Assembly (NCBI GenBank): GCA_965218875.1
Contig: OZ244707.1
Coordinates: forward strand, 2,046,001-2,110,000
Source: CBDCMJ01 sp965218875
GTDB taxonomy: Bacteria > Chloroflexota > Dehalococcoidia > Lucifugimonadales > UBA3495
DNA: 64,000 nucleotides
Reading direction: 5' to 3'
Part shown: piece after piece, positions 46,597 through 56,125 of the stretch
How the letters are laid out: each line of letters starts with the position of its first letter
Numbering within the stretch: the first letter of the stretch is position 1
The notes under the pieces: model-generated
What the model was told of the DNA's origin: nothing
Databases searched by the model: none
The model's input: only the letters and a program-made list of their open reading frames with translations
Position numbers and translations under genes: made by a program

Positions 46597-46836
46597 AAAA
46601 CGATTCCGGCGCCGCGCGTGGCGGCCATGTCCAGCCCGCGGCATTGGGGGGATTGCCGCCGGGACGCCGCCATGGAAGTCCGGCGGCGGGCTGAGCTTGG
46701 GTCCGGACCGGGAGACCGGGTTCCCGGCGTGTTCCGCCCTTCTGATGACCCGGGCGGTACGGGGCTATTATAGCAGACGGCGCGGCGCATTCCGTCAGCC
46801 GCAGCGGGCTGCCAGGGCCGCCTTCGGCATCTCCCT

Positions 46837-46975
46837 GTCACGCCGAGTCCGCCGTCAGGCGGGCGAGGGGTCTAAAGTCCTGGTCAGGGCCGTGGTCCAT
46901 CGTTCGCAGCATGGTTGGCGCATGAGGACTTGAGATTCCTCGTCGCTGCGCTCCCACGGAATGACGGAGAGCGGA
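46837..46975. repeat. Dispersed GTCACGCCGAGTCCGCCG element, copy 2
   Basis: The first 45 bases match the element at 19486. It continues into AGATTCCTCGTCGCTGCGCT and CGGAATGACGG, shared with the palindromic intergenic family. It lies in the gene-free interval 46597-47350, which also contains MITE copy 2 and nothing else recognised. Confidence 0.55.
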
Positions 46976-47045
46976 GGGCGGCCACGGAATGACGGAAAGG
47001 GGGCGCTCGGAATGACACAAGCGTGAGCTGGGAATGGCGAGGGCT

Positions 47046-47158
47046 GGCAACTGTTCAGACTTGATGTGTATCCGTTCGTCCTGAGCGAAGCGAAGTGGAG
47101 CCGTAGGCGGAAGGAAGCGCAGTCGAAGGGCCTGTTCTCCTTAAGTCTAAACAGTTAC
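47046..47158. mobile_element. MITE copy 2, internally deleted
   Basis: The ends match the inverted repeats of the 135-bp MITE with two changes. It is 113 bp long because the 23-bp module region, present in the other two copies, is missing. No 8-bp flanking duplication is visible (CGAGGCTG left, CCAGCGTC right). Confidence 0.8.
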
Positions 47159-47350
47159 CCAGCGTCGTTCCGGTAAATGTCGACCAATTCGTTGGCGGAA
47201 GTTTCAGGGTTGCGGTGTAAGAGGGTCCGGAACGATGCAGTGGGGTATGGAATGGCGCGGGCTGGGAGCAAGTTGTTTTTGGCAGGTCGGGATGACATAA
47301 TAGGGGGCCGAAACGACCCCAAGACCCCAAGATACGTTAGGTGGCGCCAG

Positions 47351-48499
47351 ATGAGATTGTCGTGCTTGCAGGAAAACCTTAGCCGCGGCCTGGCGGTGGT
47401 GGGACGCGCCGTCGCCACCAGGTCCACTCTGCCCATCACCCAAAACGTGCTGCTCAGCGTCAACCAGTCCATGCTGCAGCTCTCCGCCACCAATCTCGAG
47501 GTTGCCATCACCACGTGGACCGGCGCCATGGTCGAGGAGGAGGGCTCGGTTACCGTTCCTGCTCGTCTGCTCACGGAGTTCGTCAACTCGCTGCCCAACG
47601 AGCGCATTGACCTGGAGTTGCAGCCCGGTGCGGGCGTGCTCCAGCTTTCCTGCGCCCGCTCCCAGGCCCGTATCCACGGCGCTGACGCCGCCGAGTTTCC
47701 GCCTATACCTACCGTGGACGAGGGCGTAGGCGCCCAGGTGGACCCGTCGGTGTTGAAGGCCGCCATCTCCCGGGTGGCCTTTGCCGCCGCCACCGAGGAG
47801 TCCAGGCCCGTCTTGACCGGAGTGGAGATGAAGTTCGAGGGGGACCGGTTCAGCCTGGCGGCGGCCGACGGCTTCCGGTTGGCGGTGAATCAGGGAGTGC
47901 TGCGGGAACCCGTCGAATCGGAGATCAAGGTGATCGTACCCGCCCGGACCCTAAACGAGGTGAATCGCCTTCTCGGAGACCAGGAAGAACCCGTGGAGAT
48001 CACCATGACCCCGGCCAAGGGGCAGGTCCTGTTCCGCATCAAGGGTGGCGAGACCGTGGAGGTAGTCTCTCAGTTGCTCCAGGGGTCCTTCCCCAATTAC
48101 CAGCAGCTAATCCCCGATAAGCACGACACGCGGGCGGTGGTGGACTCCCCGGCCTTGCTGAGGGCGGTGCGCACTGCGGCCATATTCGCCCGGGACGGCA
48201 GCAACATAATCCGCCTGGAGCTTTCGCCGGCCAATGGGGGCGGGGACAAGGGGAAGGTGATTATCTCGGCCCGTTCCGAGGAGGTCGGCGACAACCAGGA
48301 CGAGGTGGACGCCGACCTGATAGAGGGGGTCGAGGGGAAGATTGCCTTCAACAGCCGCTATCTGCTGGACGTGTTGACCGTCCTGGAGCGGGGCCAGATC
48401 GCCCTGGAAACGGCCTCCTCCTCCAGCCCCGGGGTCTTCAAGCCCACCGACTCGGAAAATTACATCCACGTCGTCATGCCAATGTTCGTGCAGTGGTGA
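47351..48499 (+). CDS. dnaN: DNA polymerase III beta sliding clamp
   Basis: A 382-residue three-domain clamp: MRLSCLQENLSRGLAVVGRA at the N-terminus, domain 2 beginning near VDPSVLKAAISRVAFAAATE, GVEMKFEGDRFSLAAADGF, and the C-terminal IHVVMPMF, typical of the family. AGGTGG lies 6 bases before the ATG. It is not next to dnaA or recF here; an isolated clamp gene. A beta-clamp-binding motif is seen in dinB. Confidence 0.93.
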   Translation: MRLSCLQENLSRGLAVVGRAVATRSTLPITQNVLLSVNQSMLQLSATNLEVAITTWTGAMVEEEGSVTVPARLLTEFVNSLPNERIDLELQPGAGVLQLSCARSQARIHGADAAEFPPIPTVDEGVGAQVDPSVLKAAISRVAFAAATEESRPVLTGVEMKFEGDRFSLAAADGFRLAVNQGVLREPVESEIKVIVPARTLNEVNRLLGDQEEPVEITMTPAKGQVLFRIKGGETVEVVSQLLQGSFPNYQQLIPDKHDTRAVVDSPALLRAVRTAAIFARDGSNIIRLELSPANGGGDKGKVIISARSEEVGDNQDEVDADLIEGVEGKIAFNSRYLLDVLTVLERGQIALETASSSSPGVFKPTDSENYIHVVMPMFVQW

Positions 48500-48742
48500 C
48501 CCTGTAGGGAGTCGTTTGCCGGGTCCTTCCGCTACGAACGCGCGCCGGCTCAGCTTTGACCGCGGCGGCCCTGCGGTCCCAGCCCCCGCCGCACATGGGC
48601 AATTGAGATAGCCCCGGTAGCACCCCTGCTCGCTCCCTTGGCCGACGCCTCTGCGCCGCTCCGTCGCGTCCCGCGCCCCTGGAGACCCCATGAACTCTGG
48701 AATCATGTCATTGTTCCGTTGACAGTCCTGCTCTAATAATGA

Positions 48743-48754
48743 GAACTTATGTTC
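48743..48754. promoter_or_regulatory. Putative LexA (SOS) box upstream of the radical SAM gene
   Basis: GAAC-TTAT-GTTC matches the GAAC-N4-GTTC core of the Gram-positive-type LexA operator. The symmetry extends outward (AATAAT on the left, TATTAT on the right). It lies 25 bases before the radical SAM start. A second box of the same type lies upstream of imuB. Otherwise 48500-48778 holds no gene. Confidence 0.7.
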
Positions 48755-48778
48755 TTATTATGTGATTGGGGGTCCACG

Positions 48779-50134
48779 ATGCTGATCAATCGCAGTCCGG
48801 ACGTCTACGAGAAAGTGCAGATTCTGGGGGCCATGGCCAGCGATGACATCCTGTCGGCCCGGGGCCAGGGAGCCGCCGCCCGAGTGCCCTATGCTTCGCC
48901 AGGGAAGAACCCCATCCCCGGCGTCTACCGGGCGTCCATGCCCAACGGGAAGCGTATCAACCTGATGCGGGTGATGTTTACCGATTTCTGCAAGATGGAC
49001 TGCGCCTTCTGTCCCAACAGCCACTGGGTGCCCCGGAAGCGGTACTCCTTCAAGGTGGATGAACTGGCGGACACCTTCATGGAGCTGCAGCGTCGCCACA
49101 CCGTGGCGGGCCTGTTTCTCAGTTCCGGGGTGGCGGGCAGCGGCTCCAAGACCACGGAGCGGCTGGTCAAGGTGGTGGACCTCATTCGGCGGAAGCACGG
49201 TTTCAAGGGATACATTCACCTGAAGGTAATGCCGGGGACGGAATTTCAGTACGTTGAGGCCGCCCACCGGCTAAGCGCCCGGCTATCGGTGAACATCGAA
49301 ACTCCCACCACGGAGCACATGCGAAAGCTCAGCGCGATGAAAGACCTGGAGCGGGACATCCTGTCTCCCATGGAGTGGATCGACGGGCTGAACCGGGATG
49401 GGACCGGCGGCGCGGTGGGGCAAGCCACCCAGCTGGTGGTGGGCGCGGCGGATGAATCGGATTGGGACATCTTCCGGCGCATGGACCAACTGTACGCCGA
49501 CTGGAATTTGAAGCGGATTTACTTCGCCGCCTTCCGCCCCGTGCGCCACACTCCCCTGGAAGAGCACCCGCCAACTCCGCCGGCACGGGAACACCGTCTA
49601 TACCAGATCGATTGGCTGAAACGCGTTTACCATTTCTCCAACCAGGAGCTGGAGCTCGCCTTCGACGATGGAGGCTTTTTGCCTCTGGAAACCGACCCCA
49701 AGACGGCCATCGCCGCCGGGAACCTGGACGCCTTTCCCGTGGAGGTAAACACGGCGAGCAGCGAGCGGCTGCTGAGGGTGCCCGGCGTGGGCCCTACCTC
49801 GGCGGAGCGCATTTTGGAGAATCGTGGCAGGCACAGCGTGGACAACTGGAAGGACCTTCAGGCCATGGGGGTAATCAGGAAACGGGCGTGGCCCTTTCTG
49901 GTGTTTCCCGGCCACCGGCCGCCCAGCGCCAGGCAGCTGAGGCTCGATCTGTTTGGAGAGCAGTCACCCGCGGAAGACAGGCGGGATGGCCGGTCTGACG
50001 GCGGCGGACGTTCCCCCGCTGGAGGACGGCGAGTTCCCGCGCCGGTCCAGACGCGGGGCGCGGCGCCCTGCGGACAGGCCATGTCCTGCGGAAGCTGCCC
50101 GATGTACGGAATGCCGGGTCACCCCGGCGGCTAG
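48779..50134 (+). CDS. Putative DNA modification/repair radical SAM protein
   Basis: A 451-residue radical SAM enzyme of the TIGR03916 type. The cluster-binding motif is CKMDCAFC (C71, C75, C78). Residues 320-370 contain a helix-hairpin-helix DNA-binding segment (LLRVPGVGPTSAERIL). The C-terminus carries a further Cys cluster (APCGQAMSCGSCPMYG). GGGGG precedes the ATG at 48779. The upstream SOS box supports a role in damaged DNA. The chemistry is unknown. Confidence 0.85.
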   Translation: MLINRSPDVYEKVQILGAMASDDILSARGQGAAARVPYASPGKNPIPGVYRASMPNGKRINLMRVMFTDFCKMDCAFCPNSHWVPRKRYSFKVDELADTFMELQRRHTVAGLFLSSGVAGSGSKTTERLVKVVDLIRRKHGFKGYIHLKVMPGTEFQYVEAAHRLSARLSVNIETPTTEHMRKLSAMKDLERDILSPMEWIDGLNRDGTGGAVGQATQLVVGAADESDWDIFRRMDQLYADWNLKRIYFAAFRPVRHTPLEEHPPTPPAREHRLYQIDWLKRVYHFSNQELELAFDDGGFLPLETDPKTAIAAGNLDAFPVEVNTASSERLLRVPGVGPTSAERILENRGRHSVDNWKDLQAMGVIRKRAWPFLVFPGHRPPSARQLRLDLFGEQSPAEDRRDGRSDGGGRSPAGGRRVPAPVQTRGAAPCGQAMSCGSCPMYGMPGHPGG

Positions 50135-50182
50135 AGTTAGGGCCGTGGGTTCGCCATGCAGCGTCCTCAGGTTTGGACAGTA

Positions 50183-50332
50183 GTGAGTGAGGTACAATGT
50201 ATCAATGTACCAAGGAACCTCAGATCGCCCGAATCCTTCAAAGAGAAATCATTTGCCCGGCACGCTGCCCAGAAGGCCAACCCGGCGTTTCGCCCTGTGG
50301 TGACCAAGCCTGGCGGAGACCGTATACGATGA
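50183..50332 (+). CDS. Possible small protein overlapping hicB
   Basis: A GTG-started frame gives 49 residues, rich in basic and Pro residues (KSFARHAAQKANPAFRPVVT), and its TGA overlaps the hicB ATG as ATGA. It may be translated to couple to hicB, or it may be a remnant of a longer gene. No family is recognised. Confidence 0.3.
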   Translation: MSEVQCINVPRNLRSPESFKEKSFARHAAQKANPAFRPVVTKPGGDRIR

Positions 50333-50535
50333 AGTTACGCGTAGTGGTGGAATACGACAGTGAAACGGGCAGCTATGCCGCGTACTGCCCCGAGTTGCCT
50401 GGCTGCGCCAGCGCCGGCGACACCGAAGAACAAGCCCTGGCGAATATACGTGAAGCCATTGCCCTATACCTGGAGCCATCGCCCGTGAAGATAAGTTCGC
50501 ATGGCAAGATATACGAGGTTGAAATCCCGGCCTGA
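50329..50535 (+). CDS. hicB: HicB-like antitoxin
   Basis: A 68-residue partial RNase-H fold: VVVEYDSETGSYAAYCPELPGCASAGDTEEQALANIREAI, the family hallmark. It should neutralise HicA; it lacks a C-terminal DNA-binding tail, so it may not repress its own operon. Its stop overlaps the hicA start (TGATG). Confidence 0.87.
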   Translation: MKLRVVVEYDSETGSYAAYCPELPGCASAGDTEEQALANIREAIALYLEPSPVKISSHGKIYEVEIPA

Positions 50536-50759
50536 TGGCCCAACGCCTGCCGAGACTCACCGCCGATGGGGTAATCCGGGTCCTTCGTCGGCATGGCTTT
50601 GAGATGGTCTCCCAACGCGGCAGCCATCAGAAGTGGCGCCATCCGGGTACCGGCAGACAGGTCATCGTTGCCTACCACAGGGGCAGGCAGTTGCCGTTGG
50701 GCATTATCAATAGCATCATTGAGGGGAGTGGGCTGGCTCTGGAAGAGTTTCGGCGTTGA
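50535..50759 (+). CDS. hicA: HicA-like mRNA interferase toxin
   Basis: A 74-residue dsRBD-like protein: LPRLTADGVIRVLRRHGFEM, QRGSHQKWRHPGTGRQVIV with the catalytic His, and the ending LPLGIINSIIEGSGL. It cleaves mRNA when free of HicB. The gene order hicB-hicA with overlap is one of the two common arrangements. Confidence 0.88.
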   Translation: MAQRLPRLTADGVIRVLRRHGFEMVSQRGSHQKWRHPGTGRQVIVAYHRGRQLPLGIINSIIEGSGLALEEFRR

Positions 50760-50891
50760 GACAGCCCCTAGTATCCCAGACATCGCGGAGTAGTTCTCGA
50801 AATACCTCGCACTATGTCCGGTAGAGTCGTGGGCCCTGGGACATATAGAGCCGACTCGGAGCAGGGTGGGTTAAGGCTTCGATCCACGAGC

Positions 50892-53800
50892 TTAATGAAA
50901 GTTCCGGGACTCCGGCGGATGGGGTATGGCGTGCATCGGCTTGACCTGCTCCACCACCAGGTTGAGGGTTTCGTCATGGCGGGACATGGCCCCGGTTACC
51001 ACCAGGAAGGGCGCTTTGAGCTCGTTGCGAAATCGGGCGTAGTTCTTGGGCCACACCACCATGGGGATGTGGCCGTATTCGTCCTCCAGGGTAATGAACA
51101 CCGCTTTTGCCAGGGGCCGTTGACGGCGGATGACTAGGCCGGCCACCGTGATCCTCTCTCCCTCGGTCGCTGAGGACACCTGGTCGCTGGTCAGCACGTT
51201 CTCCCCCAAGCTCTCGCGGATGTAGGCCATGACGTGGCTTGCGGGGTGCACCCCCATGGTGTGGTACTCCCGGACCATTTCCTCGAAAGCCCCGGCTTCC
51301 GGCAGGCGGGCCATATCCTGTTCCACCGGCAGGGGGAGTGCCAACTGCCGGCCCACCGGACGGTACCGCAGGCCCGCTTCCCAGCGCGCGCCGCGGCGGT
51401 CCCGGCACAGGCTATCCAGCGCTCCGGCGTCTATCAAGTCCTCGACTTGTTGCTGCTCCAGGCCCGAGCGGGACATGAAGTCGGCCAGGCTGAGAAACCT
51501 TCCGCCCCGGTCCTTGGCCCGGTCTATGGCGCTTATGGCCGCTTCGCCCAGGCCTTTCACGTAGCTCAAGCCAAGCCTGACGCCGTCGGATTCTTCGGAT
51601 TCTATGGTGCACAACCCGGCGCTGAGGTTCACGTCGGGATTGAACACGGAAATGCCGTGGCGCTTGGCGTCTTCCTTCAGCGTCTCGGGGTTGTAGAAGC
51701 CCATGGGCTGTTGATTGAACAAACCCAGGTAGAACTCCAGCGGGTAGTAGCACTTAAGCCACGATATTTGGTAGGCGGTAACTCCGAAGGCGAAGGCGTG
51801 GGACTCGGGAAACATGTAGTGGCCGTTGAACCGCTCGAAGATGCGGCGGGCCGTTTTGGAGTCTACGCCCCTGGCTCCCGCTCCGTCGCGGAACCGTTCC
51901 CACCAGCGTTGGATGATGGGACCGTTGTTGCGCTTGGTGAAGGCGCGCCTCAGCCGGTCGGCCTCCGAGTGGGAGATACCTCCAACGTCGTGGGCGACCT
52001 GGTTTATCTGGTCCTGGAAGAGGATCACCCCCCGGGTCCGCTCCAAGGCCCTCCGCTCCAAGTCGTGGATGAACTTGATGGGCTCCAGTCCCATACGGCG
52101 GCTGATGTAGTGGCGAATTCCGTCGTTGGCTCCTACGCCGGGGCGGACTGCGGCTACTTCGTGGGCCATGTCGGTCAGGTTTTTCGGCTTGATGCGGGTG
52201 ATGGTCTGCTGCTGGGCCGCCGACTCCACCTGGAAGACGCCGATGGTGTCCGCTTTGTGAAGCATGGAGTAGACCGCTTCGTCTTCGAAGTCTATGCGGG
52301 ATAGGTCGATGGGGTTTCCGTGGCGGCTCTCGATAGCCCGCAAGGCATCCTGCACCTGGGAAAGGGCCCCTACGGCCAGGAAGTCTATCTTGACGAAGCG
52401 CGCTCGATCGATGGCGTCCTTGTCCCACTGCATGACGTAGCGTCCCTCGATGGCGCTGGGCTGCACGGGCACTATCTCAGTTAGAGGGCCGGAGCCGATG
52501 ATCATACCGCCCGGATGCTGGGCAAGCTGGCGTGGGAAGCCCTCCAGTTGGCCGGCAAGCTCGATGAGGCGCTGCCACGGTGGGGCTTCGATTTTGTCCT
52601 GAAAATCGGGCAGAAGGTGCATCTGCTCTCGCAGCGGTATCCCCTCTCGCTCGTCCACGCGCTTGGCCAGCTTGTCCACCTGGTCCGGAGGCAGTCCCAG
52701 GGCCAACCCCAGGTCCCGCACCGCGCCGCGAATACGGTAAGTGCTGATCATCCCGGTAAGGGCCGCCTGCTCCCAGCCGTACTTCTCGTGGACCCGGAGG
52801 ATCAGCTCCTCGCGGATGTTGCGCGGGAAGTCCAGGTCGATGTCGGGCACGCTGGCCAGTTCGTCATCGGGCAGAAAGCGTTCCAGGGAAAGGTTGTAAT
52901 GCAAGGGGTCGATATGAGAAATTCCCAGGAGATAGCCCACCAGCATCGACACCGACGACCCTCGTCCGCGCCCCGGAGGATCGAACTCCACGGGCGTCTC
53001 CGGGCTGGACAGGCCCAGGTCGACGGCCACCTGCTGGGCCAGCAACACTATGTCGCGGTAGACAAGGAAGAAGCCGGCAAGATTGTGCTTTTGGATGAGG
53101 CCCAACTCCAGTTCCAGGCGCTGGCGCACCTCGGGAGTAATCCGGCCGTACCGCCGCTCGGCGGCCTCGTGGCAGATGTGCGCCAGGTGGCTCTGGGTCG
53201 TGTACCCTTTTGGCGCGGGGTGGTCCGGGAACTGGTACCCCAGGTCCTGGGTCAGGTCGAAATTGGCGCAGCGCCGGGCAATGCGGGCGGCGTTGTCCAC
53301 GGCGTCGGGGCGCCATTGAAACAGGCCGGCCATTGCCTGGGGCGGCTTGAGAAAGAACTCGCTGTTGGGACGACGCCGGCGATGGGAGTTCTCCAGCGTG
53401 GTGTTGTTCTTGACGGCCACCAGGCAGTCCTGAAGGCGGTGGCGCTCCCGGACGTGGTAATGGACGTTGCCCGTGGCGACCACGCCGACTCCCAACTCCC
53501 GGGCCAAGGCGGCCAGACGTTGATTGCGCCAGGTGTCTCCCTGGACCAAGTGTTGCTGCAGCTCCAGGAAATAGTTGCCTTCCCCGAAGAGCCGCAGGTA
53601 GAAGGAGGCGGCCTCGGCGGCCTCGGTGAAGCGGCGCGCGTCCAATAACGACGCGACTTCGCCCTGGCGGCAGCCGGATAGAGCGATAAGGCCCTGGGTG
53701 CGGCCCTCCAGCAGCGCGGGGTCCAGCGCCGGATTGCGGCGGTCCTCCCTGTAGGCTTGGGAAATGAGCCAGCAGAGGTTGCCGTACCCCAACCGGGTCT

Positions 53801-54035
53801 CGGCCAGCAGGGTGAGGTGGCCGCCGCCGGTTAGAGTGACCTCGCAGCCGGTAATGGGCTGTATTCCGGCGTCGTGGCAGGCTTCGGCAAACTCCACGGC
53901 CCCGCAGAGATTGTCGTGGTCGGTAATGGCCAGGGCCTGGTAGCCGAGCCCGGCGGCTTGTCCCACCAGCTCCCCTACCGAGGAGGCCCCCTCTTGGAAG
54001 CTGTAGCTGGTGTGCAGGTGAAGCTCGGCGTACAC
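50892..54035 (-). CDS. dnaE2: Error-prone DNA polymerase III alpha (DnaE2)
   Basis: A 1047-residue C-family polymerase. The N-terminal PHP domain (HLHTSYSFQEGASSV, ALAITDHDNLCG) is followed by the palm with catalytic VPDIDLDFPRNI and GGMIIGSGPLTEIVPVQPSA, then a C-terminal OB domain (ITVAGLVIRRQRPLAKAVF). The length matches DnaE2 rather than DnaE1. It begins 6 bases after the DUF6504 gene, in an operon with imuB for damage-induced mutagenic synthesis. Confidence 0.93.
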   Translation of the reverse strand: MYAELHLHTSYSFQEGASSVGELVGQAAGLGYQALAITDHDNLCGAVEFAEACHDAGIQPITGCEVTLTGGGHLTLLAETRLGYGNLCWLISQAYREDRRNPALDPALLEGRTQGLIALSGCRQGEVASLLDARRFTEAAEAASFYLRLFGEGNYFLELQQHLVQGDTWRNQRLAALARELGVGVVATGNVHYHVRERHRLQDCLVAVKNNTTLENSHRRRRPNSEFFLKPPQAMAGLFQWRPDAVDNAARIARRCANFDLTQDLGYQFPDHPAPKGYTTQSHLAHICHEAAERRYGRITPEVRQRLELELGLIQKHNLAGFFLVYRDIVLLAQQVAVDLGLSSPETPVEFDPPGRGRGSSVSMLVGYLLGISHIDPLHYNLSLERFLPDDELASVPDIDLDFPRNIREELILRVHEKYGWEQAALTGMISTYRIRGAVRDLGLALGLPPDQVDKLAKRVDEREGIPLREQMHLLPDFQDKIEAPPWQRLIELAGQLEGFPRQLAQHPGGMIIGSGPLTEIVPVQPSAIEGRYVMQWDKDAIDRARFVKIDFLAVGALSQVQDALRAIESRHGNPIDLSRIDFEDEAVYSMLHKADTIGVFQVESAAQQQTITRIKPKNLTDMAHEVAAVRPGVGANDGIRHYISRRMGLEPIKFIHDLERRALERTRGVILFQDQINQVAHDVGGISHSEADRLRRAFTKRNNGPIIQRWWERFRDGAGARGVDSKTARRIFERFNGHYMFPESHAFAFGVTAYQISWLKCYYPLEFYLGLFNQQPMGFYNPETLKEDAKRHGISVFNPDVNLSAGLCTIESEESDGVRLGLSYVKGLGEAAISAIDRAKDRGGRFLSLADFMSRSGLEQQQVEDLIDAGALDSLCRDRRGARWEAGLRYRPVGRQLALPLPVEQDMARLPEAGAFEEMVREYHTMGVHPASHVMAYIRESLGENVLTSDQVSSATEGERITVAGLVIRRQRPLAKAVFITLEDEYGHIPMVVWPKNYARFRNELKAPFLVVTGAMSRHDETLNLVVEQVKPMHAIPHPPESRNFH

Positions 54036-54041
54036 TGTTTC

Positions 54042-54455
54042 TCACGCCTGCTGCCGGCGCCACTGGCCGCCGACAAGGTCCTTGAACAGGCTGGTCACCG
54101 TTCCATCTTCCAGGACCACGCGGTAGTACAGGCGCGACACCGGTTCTTTCCGCCACCACTCGTCGTCGATGCGCCACGTGTCCAGGACCTCCCGCACCCG
54201 GCGCCACTTGTGCGAGGCTGCCCCTCGGCCCTCCCGGAGCAAAGCGGCGCGGGCAGACCGGCGCTCCAACCCCGGTGCCGGCGCCTGCCGGGGGAGGCCC
54301 GGACTGTGATGGACCGCCGCCCCGGCATTCTTGTTCCCGGCCGCGGCCAGGGCCAGGGGTACGCCGTTGCCGTCCACTTCAACCCGTACCGGCTGAGGCG
54401 TGTTTAGGGATCGTAGGCCACCAGGGCCCGGCGCCGCTCCGGTATTCGCGACCAT
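54042..54455 (-). CDS. DUF6504-like protein of the imuB operon
   Basis: A 137-residue protein. The C-terminal half has WRRVREVLDTWRIDDEWWR and VSRLYYRVVLEDGTV, which resembles the DUF6504 family encoded next to, or fused to, ImuB. The annotated start overlaps the imuB end by 52 bases; the true start may be later. It is likely part of the mutasome, role unknown. Confidence 0.7.
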   Translation of the reverse strand: MVANTGAAPGPGGLRSLNTPQPVRVEVDGNGVPLALAAAGNKNAGAAVHHSPGLPRQAPAPGLERRSARAALLREGRGAASHKWRRVREVLDTWRIDDEWWRKEPVSRLYYRVVLEDGTVTSLFKDLVGGQWRRQQA

Positions 54456-55582
54456 GGCTCCACCTCTCGGACGTGATAGATGGGCGGCTTGCGTCCCAGC
54501 CTGGCCCGAAGCTGCCGGACGGCGTCGTCCAGCCGGTCCCGGCGCCGCACCTCGGGCAGCAGGCTTGCCTGCGGCCCCGGCTCCCCGGTAATGCCGGAGA
54601 GGGTCAGGGACAGGGTTTCCAGCGGGCCGGGCAAAGCCAGGTTCTCCAGGCGGGTCCGCAGGATGAACAGGGCGCGGGCATGGCTGCCCACCGGCTCGCG
54701 AAAGGCCACCCGCTTGCTCCAGGCAGAGCCGTTGCTGGTGCGCCCTTCCAGGTAGGCAACCCTGGCGAAACGTCCTTCGAGCTTGCCGGCGAAGGCCCGG
54801 GACAACAGGCTCTCCAGGGCAACTGTGATGGCGGGCAGGGAAACCGTGGGCGTGAGGAAGGCGAGCTCGCAGGCGAAGGTTTCCTCGTGCCGCCGGGGGA
54901 GCAGCAACTCATCGTCCTGTCCGTTGGCCAGCCGCCACAGACGGGCCCCTTCCCGGCCGAATTCGCCCTGCATAGCGTTGAAGGGCAGTTGGGCGACGCT
55001 TCCCATGGTGGCTAGGCCAAAGTCCAAGAGCCGCTCCCGGACCTTCCAGGAGACGGGCAGGTGGGTCACCGGCAGCTCCGCCAGAAAGGTCGCGGCGTCT
55101 CCGGGAACACGGGTTGCCCGGCCCGGCCCAGTCTGCAGGGCGGCGGCGTAGGCGGGAAACTTCCCTTCGGCCACGCCCACCTGTGGACCGTAGGTCTCGG
55201 GGACTCCGTCCACAATCGCCTTTACGAGGTTGGCCTCGGTGCCGTAGAGCTCTTTAAGACCTCGGAGGTCCACGTAGGCCAAGCCCAAGCCCGCATCCTC
55301 TACTATGGGGCTTCTTTGTTCCAGGCCGTCCAGGATGCCGCTCCACCTCTCCCGGTAGAGCGGCTCGTCGGCTTCGATCAAAGCGGCGTGGGGGCAGTGG
55401 GCCAGGGCCTTCTCCAGGGGCATTCCCACCACGGTGTCATGGGCTGAAGGTGAGCGGTCGGCCACCAGCTTTCGGGCGCCGGACTGTTCGACGACCAGGA
55501 CCGCCTTGCTCGCCAGGGAGGACCGGCGGAGCAGCTCTGTTTTCAGCGGCAAATGGCTGACAAGGACGCACGCGATAGACAT
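54404..55582 (-). CDS. imuB: ImuB-like inactive Y-family polymerase
   Basis: A 392-residue Y-family protein. The palm resembles DinB-type enzymes (AHDTVVGMPLEKALAHCP), but the catalytic positions have changed: the first motif has no DxDxFYA, and the usual SxDE is replaced by EDAGLGLAYVD. Such ImuB proteins are catalytically inert adaptors linking the clamp and DnaE2. It lies upstream of DUF6504 and dnaE2; no imuA or recA-like partner is adjacent. A GAAC-N4-GTTC box lies 127 bases upstream. Confidence 0.87.
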   Translation of the reverse strand: MSIACVLVSHLPLKTELLRRSSLASKAVLVVEQSGARKLVADRSPSAHDTVVGMPLEKALAHCPHAALIEADEPLYRERWSGILDGLEQRSPIVEDAGLGLAYVDLRGLKELYGTEANLVKAIVDGVPETYGPQVGVAEGKFPAYAAALQTGPGRATRVPGDAATFLAELPVTHLPVSWKVRERLLDFGLATMGSVAQLPFNAMQGEFGREGARLWRLANGQDDELLLPRRHEETFACELAFLTPTVSLPAITVALESLLSRAFAGKLEGRFARVAYLEGRTSNGSAWSKRVAFREPVGSHARALFILRTRLENLALPGPLETLSLTLSGITGEPGPQASLLPEVRRRDRLDDAVRQLRARLGRKPPIYHVREVEPWSRIPERRRALVAYDP

Positions 55583-55708
55583 GAAGCCCCCGATGTGAAA
55601 CCCTCGCCCTCCAACCCCCTGCGTCTTCAGGATATGGGACCTTCACCCTGCAACCCCCTCACCTTGCAAAAGAAAAGCCATCCAGATTCAGAAGGAAGGC
55701 TATTGTAA

Positions 55709-55720
55709 GAACACAAGTTC
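55709..55720. promoter_or_regulatory. Putative LexA (SOS) box upstream of imuB
   Basis: GAAC-ACAA-GTTC at 55709-55720, in the 5' region of the imuB-DUF6504-dnaE2 operon, is of the same type as the box at 48743. Two matches to the same palindrome ahead of two repair loci make chance unlikely. Confidence 0.68.
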
Positions 55721-55871
55721 TAATCCGCAAGCGGCAATTGACAGGCGCGAAGCAGCTCTTGGCAGGGCGCCGGCGAGCTTGGCCGGCGCCGTGTCGTCTC
55801 TTGTATAATCCGAGATGTCTTGGGGATATCTGTCGCCAGGGCCTATCGATTGTTGTTAGAAGATAGCCACT

Positions 55872-55992
55872 GTCATTCCGACAGAGCGCAGCGACGAGGA
55901 ACCTAAAATTCTTGTACCTGCGCCGGGCTTTTTAGGAAGTACCGCGTCGCGGCGAAGGGCTGGAGATTCCTCACTGCGTTCGGAATGACGCG
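55872..55992. repeat. Palindromic intergenic element (CATTCCG/GAGGAA family)
   Basis: TGTCATTCCGACAGAGCGCA ... GAGGAACCT on the left is complementary to GAGATTCCTCACTGCG ... CGGAATGACG on the right. It is non-coding and lies between imuB and the cupin gene; the remainder of 55583-56125 has the SOS box and no further gene. Confidence 0.65.
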
Positions 55993-56125
55993 GTGGAGGT
56001 GGACGGAATGTGGCGGCGAGACCGGGTTGGTATCGAGCGGAGTGCGGCAACGACGTGAAAGTCGAATGACCCTGTATTCAGCGTGAGGTCCCCAGGCCCG
56101 CCAGAGGGACAGCTAAGGAGGACAC

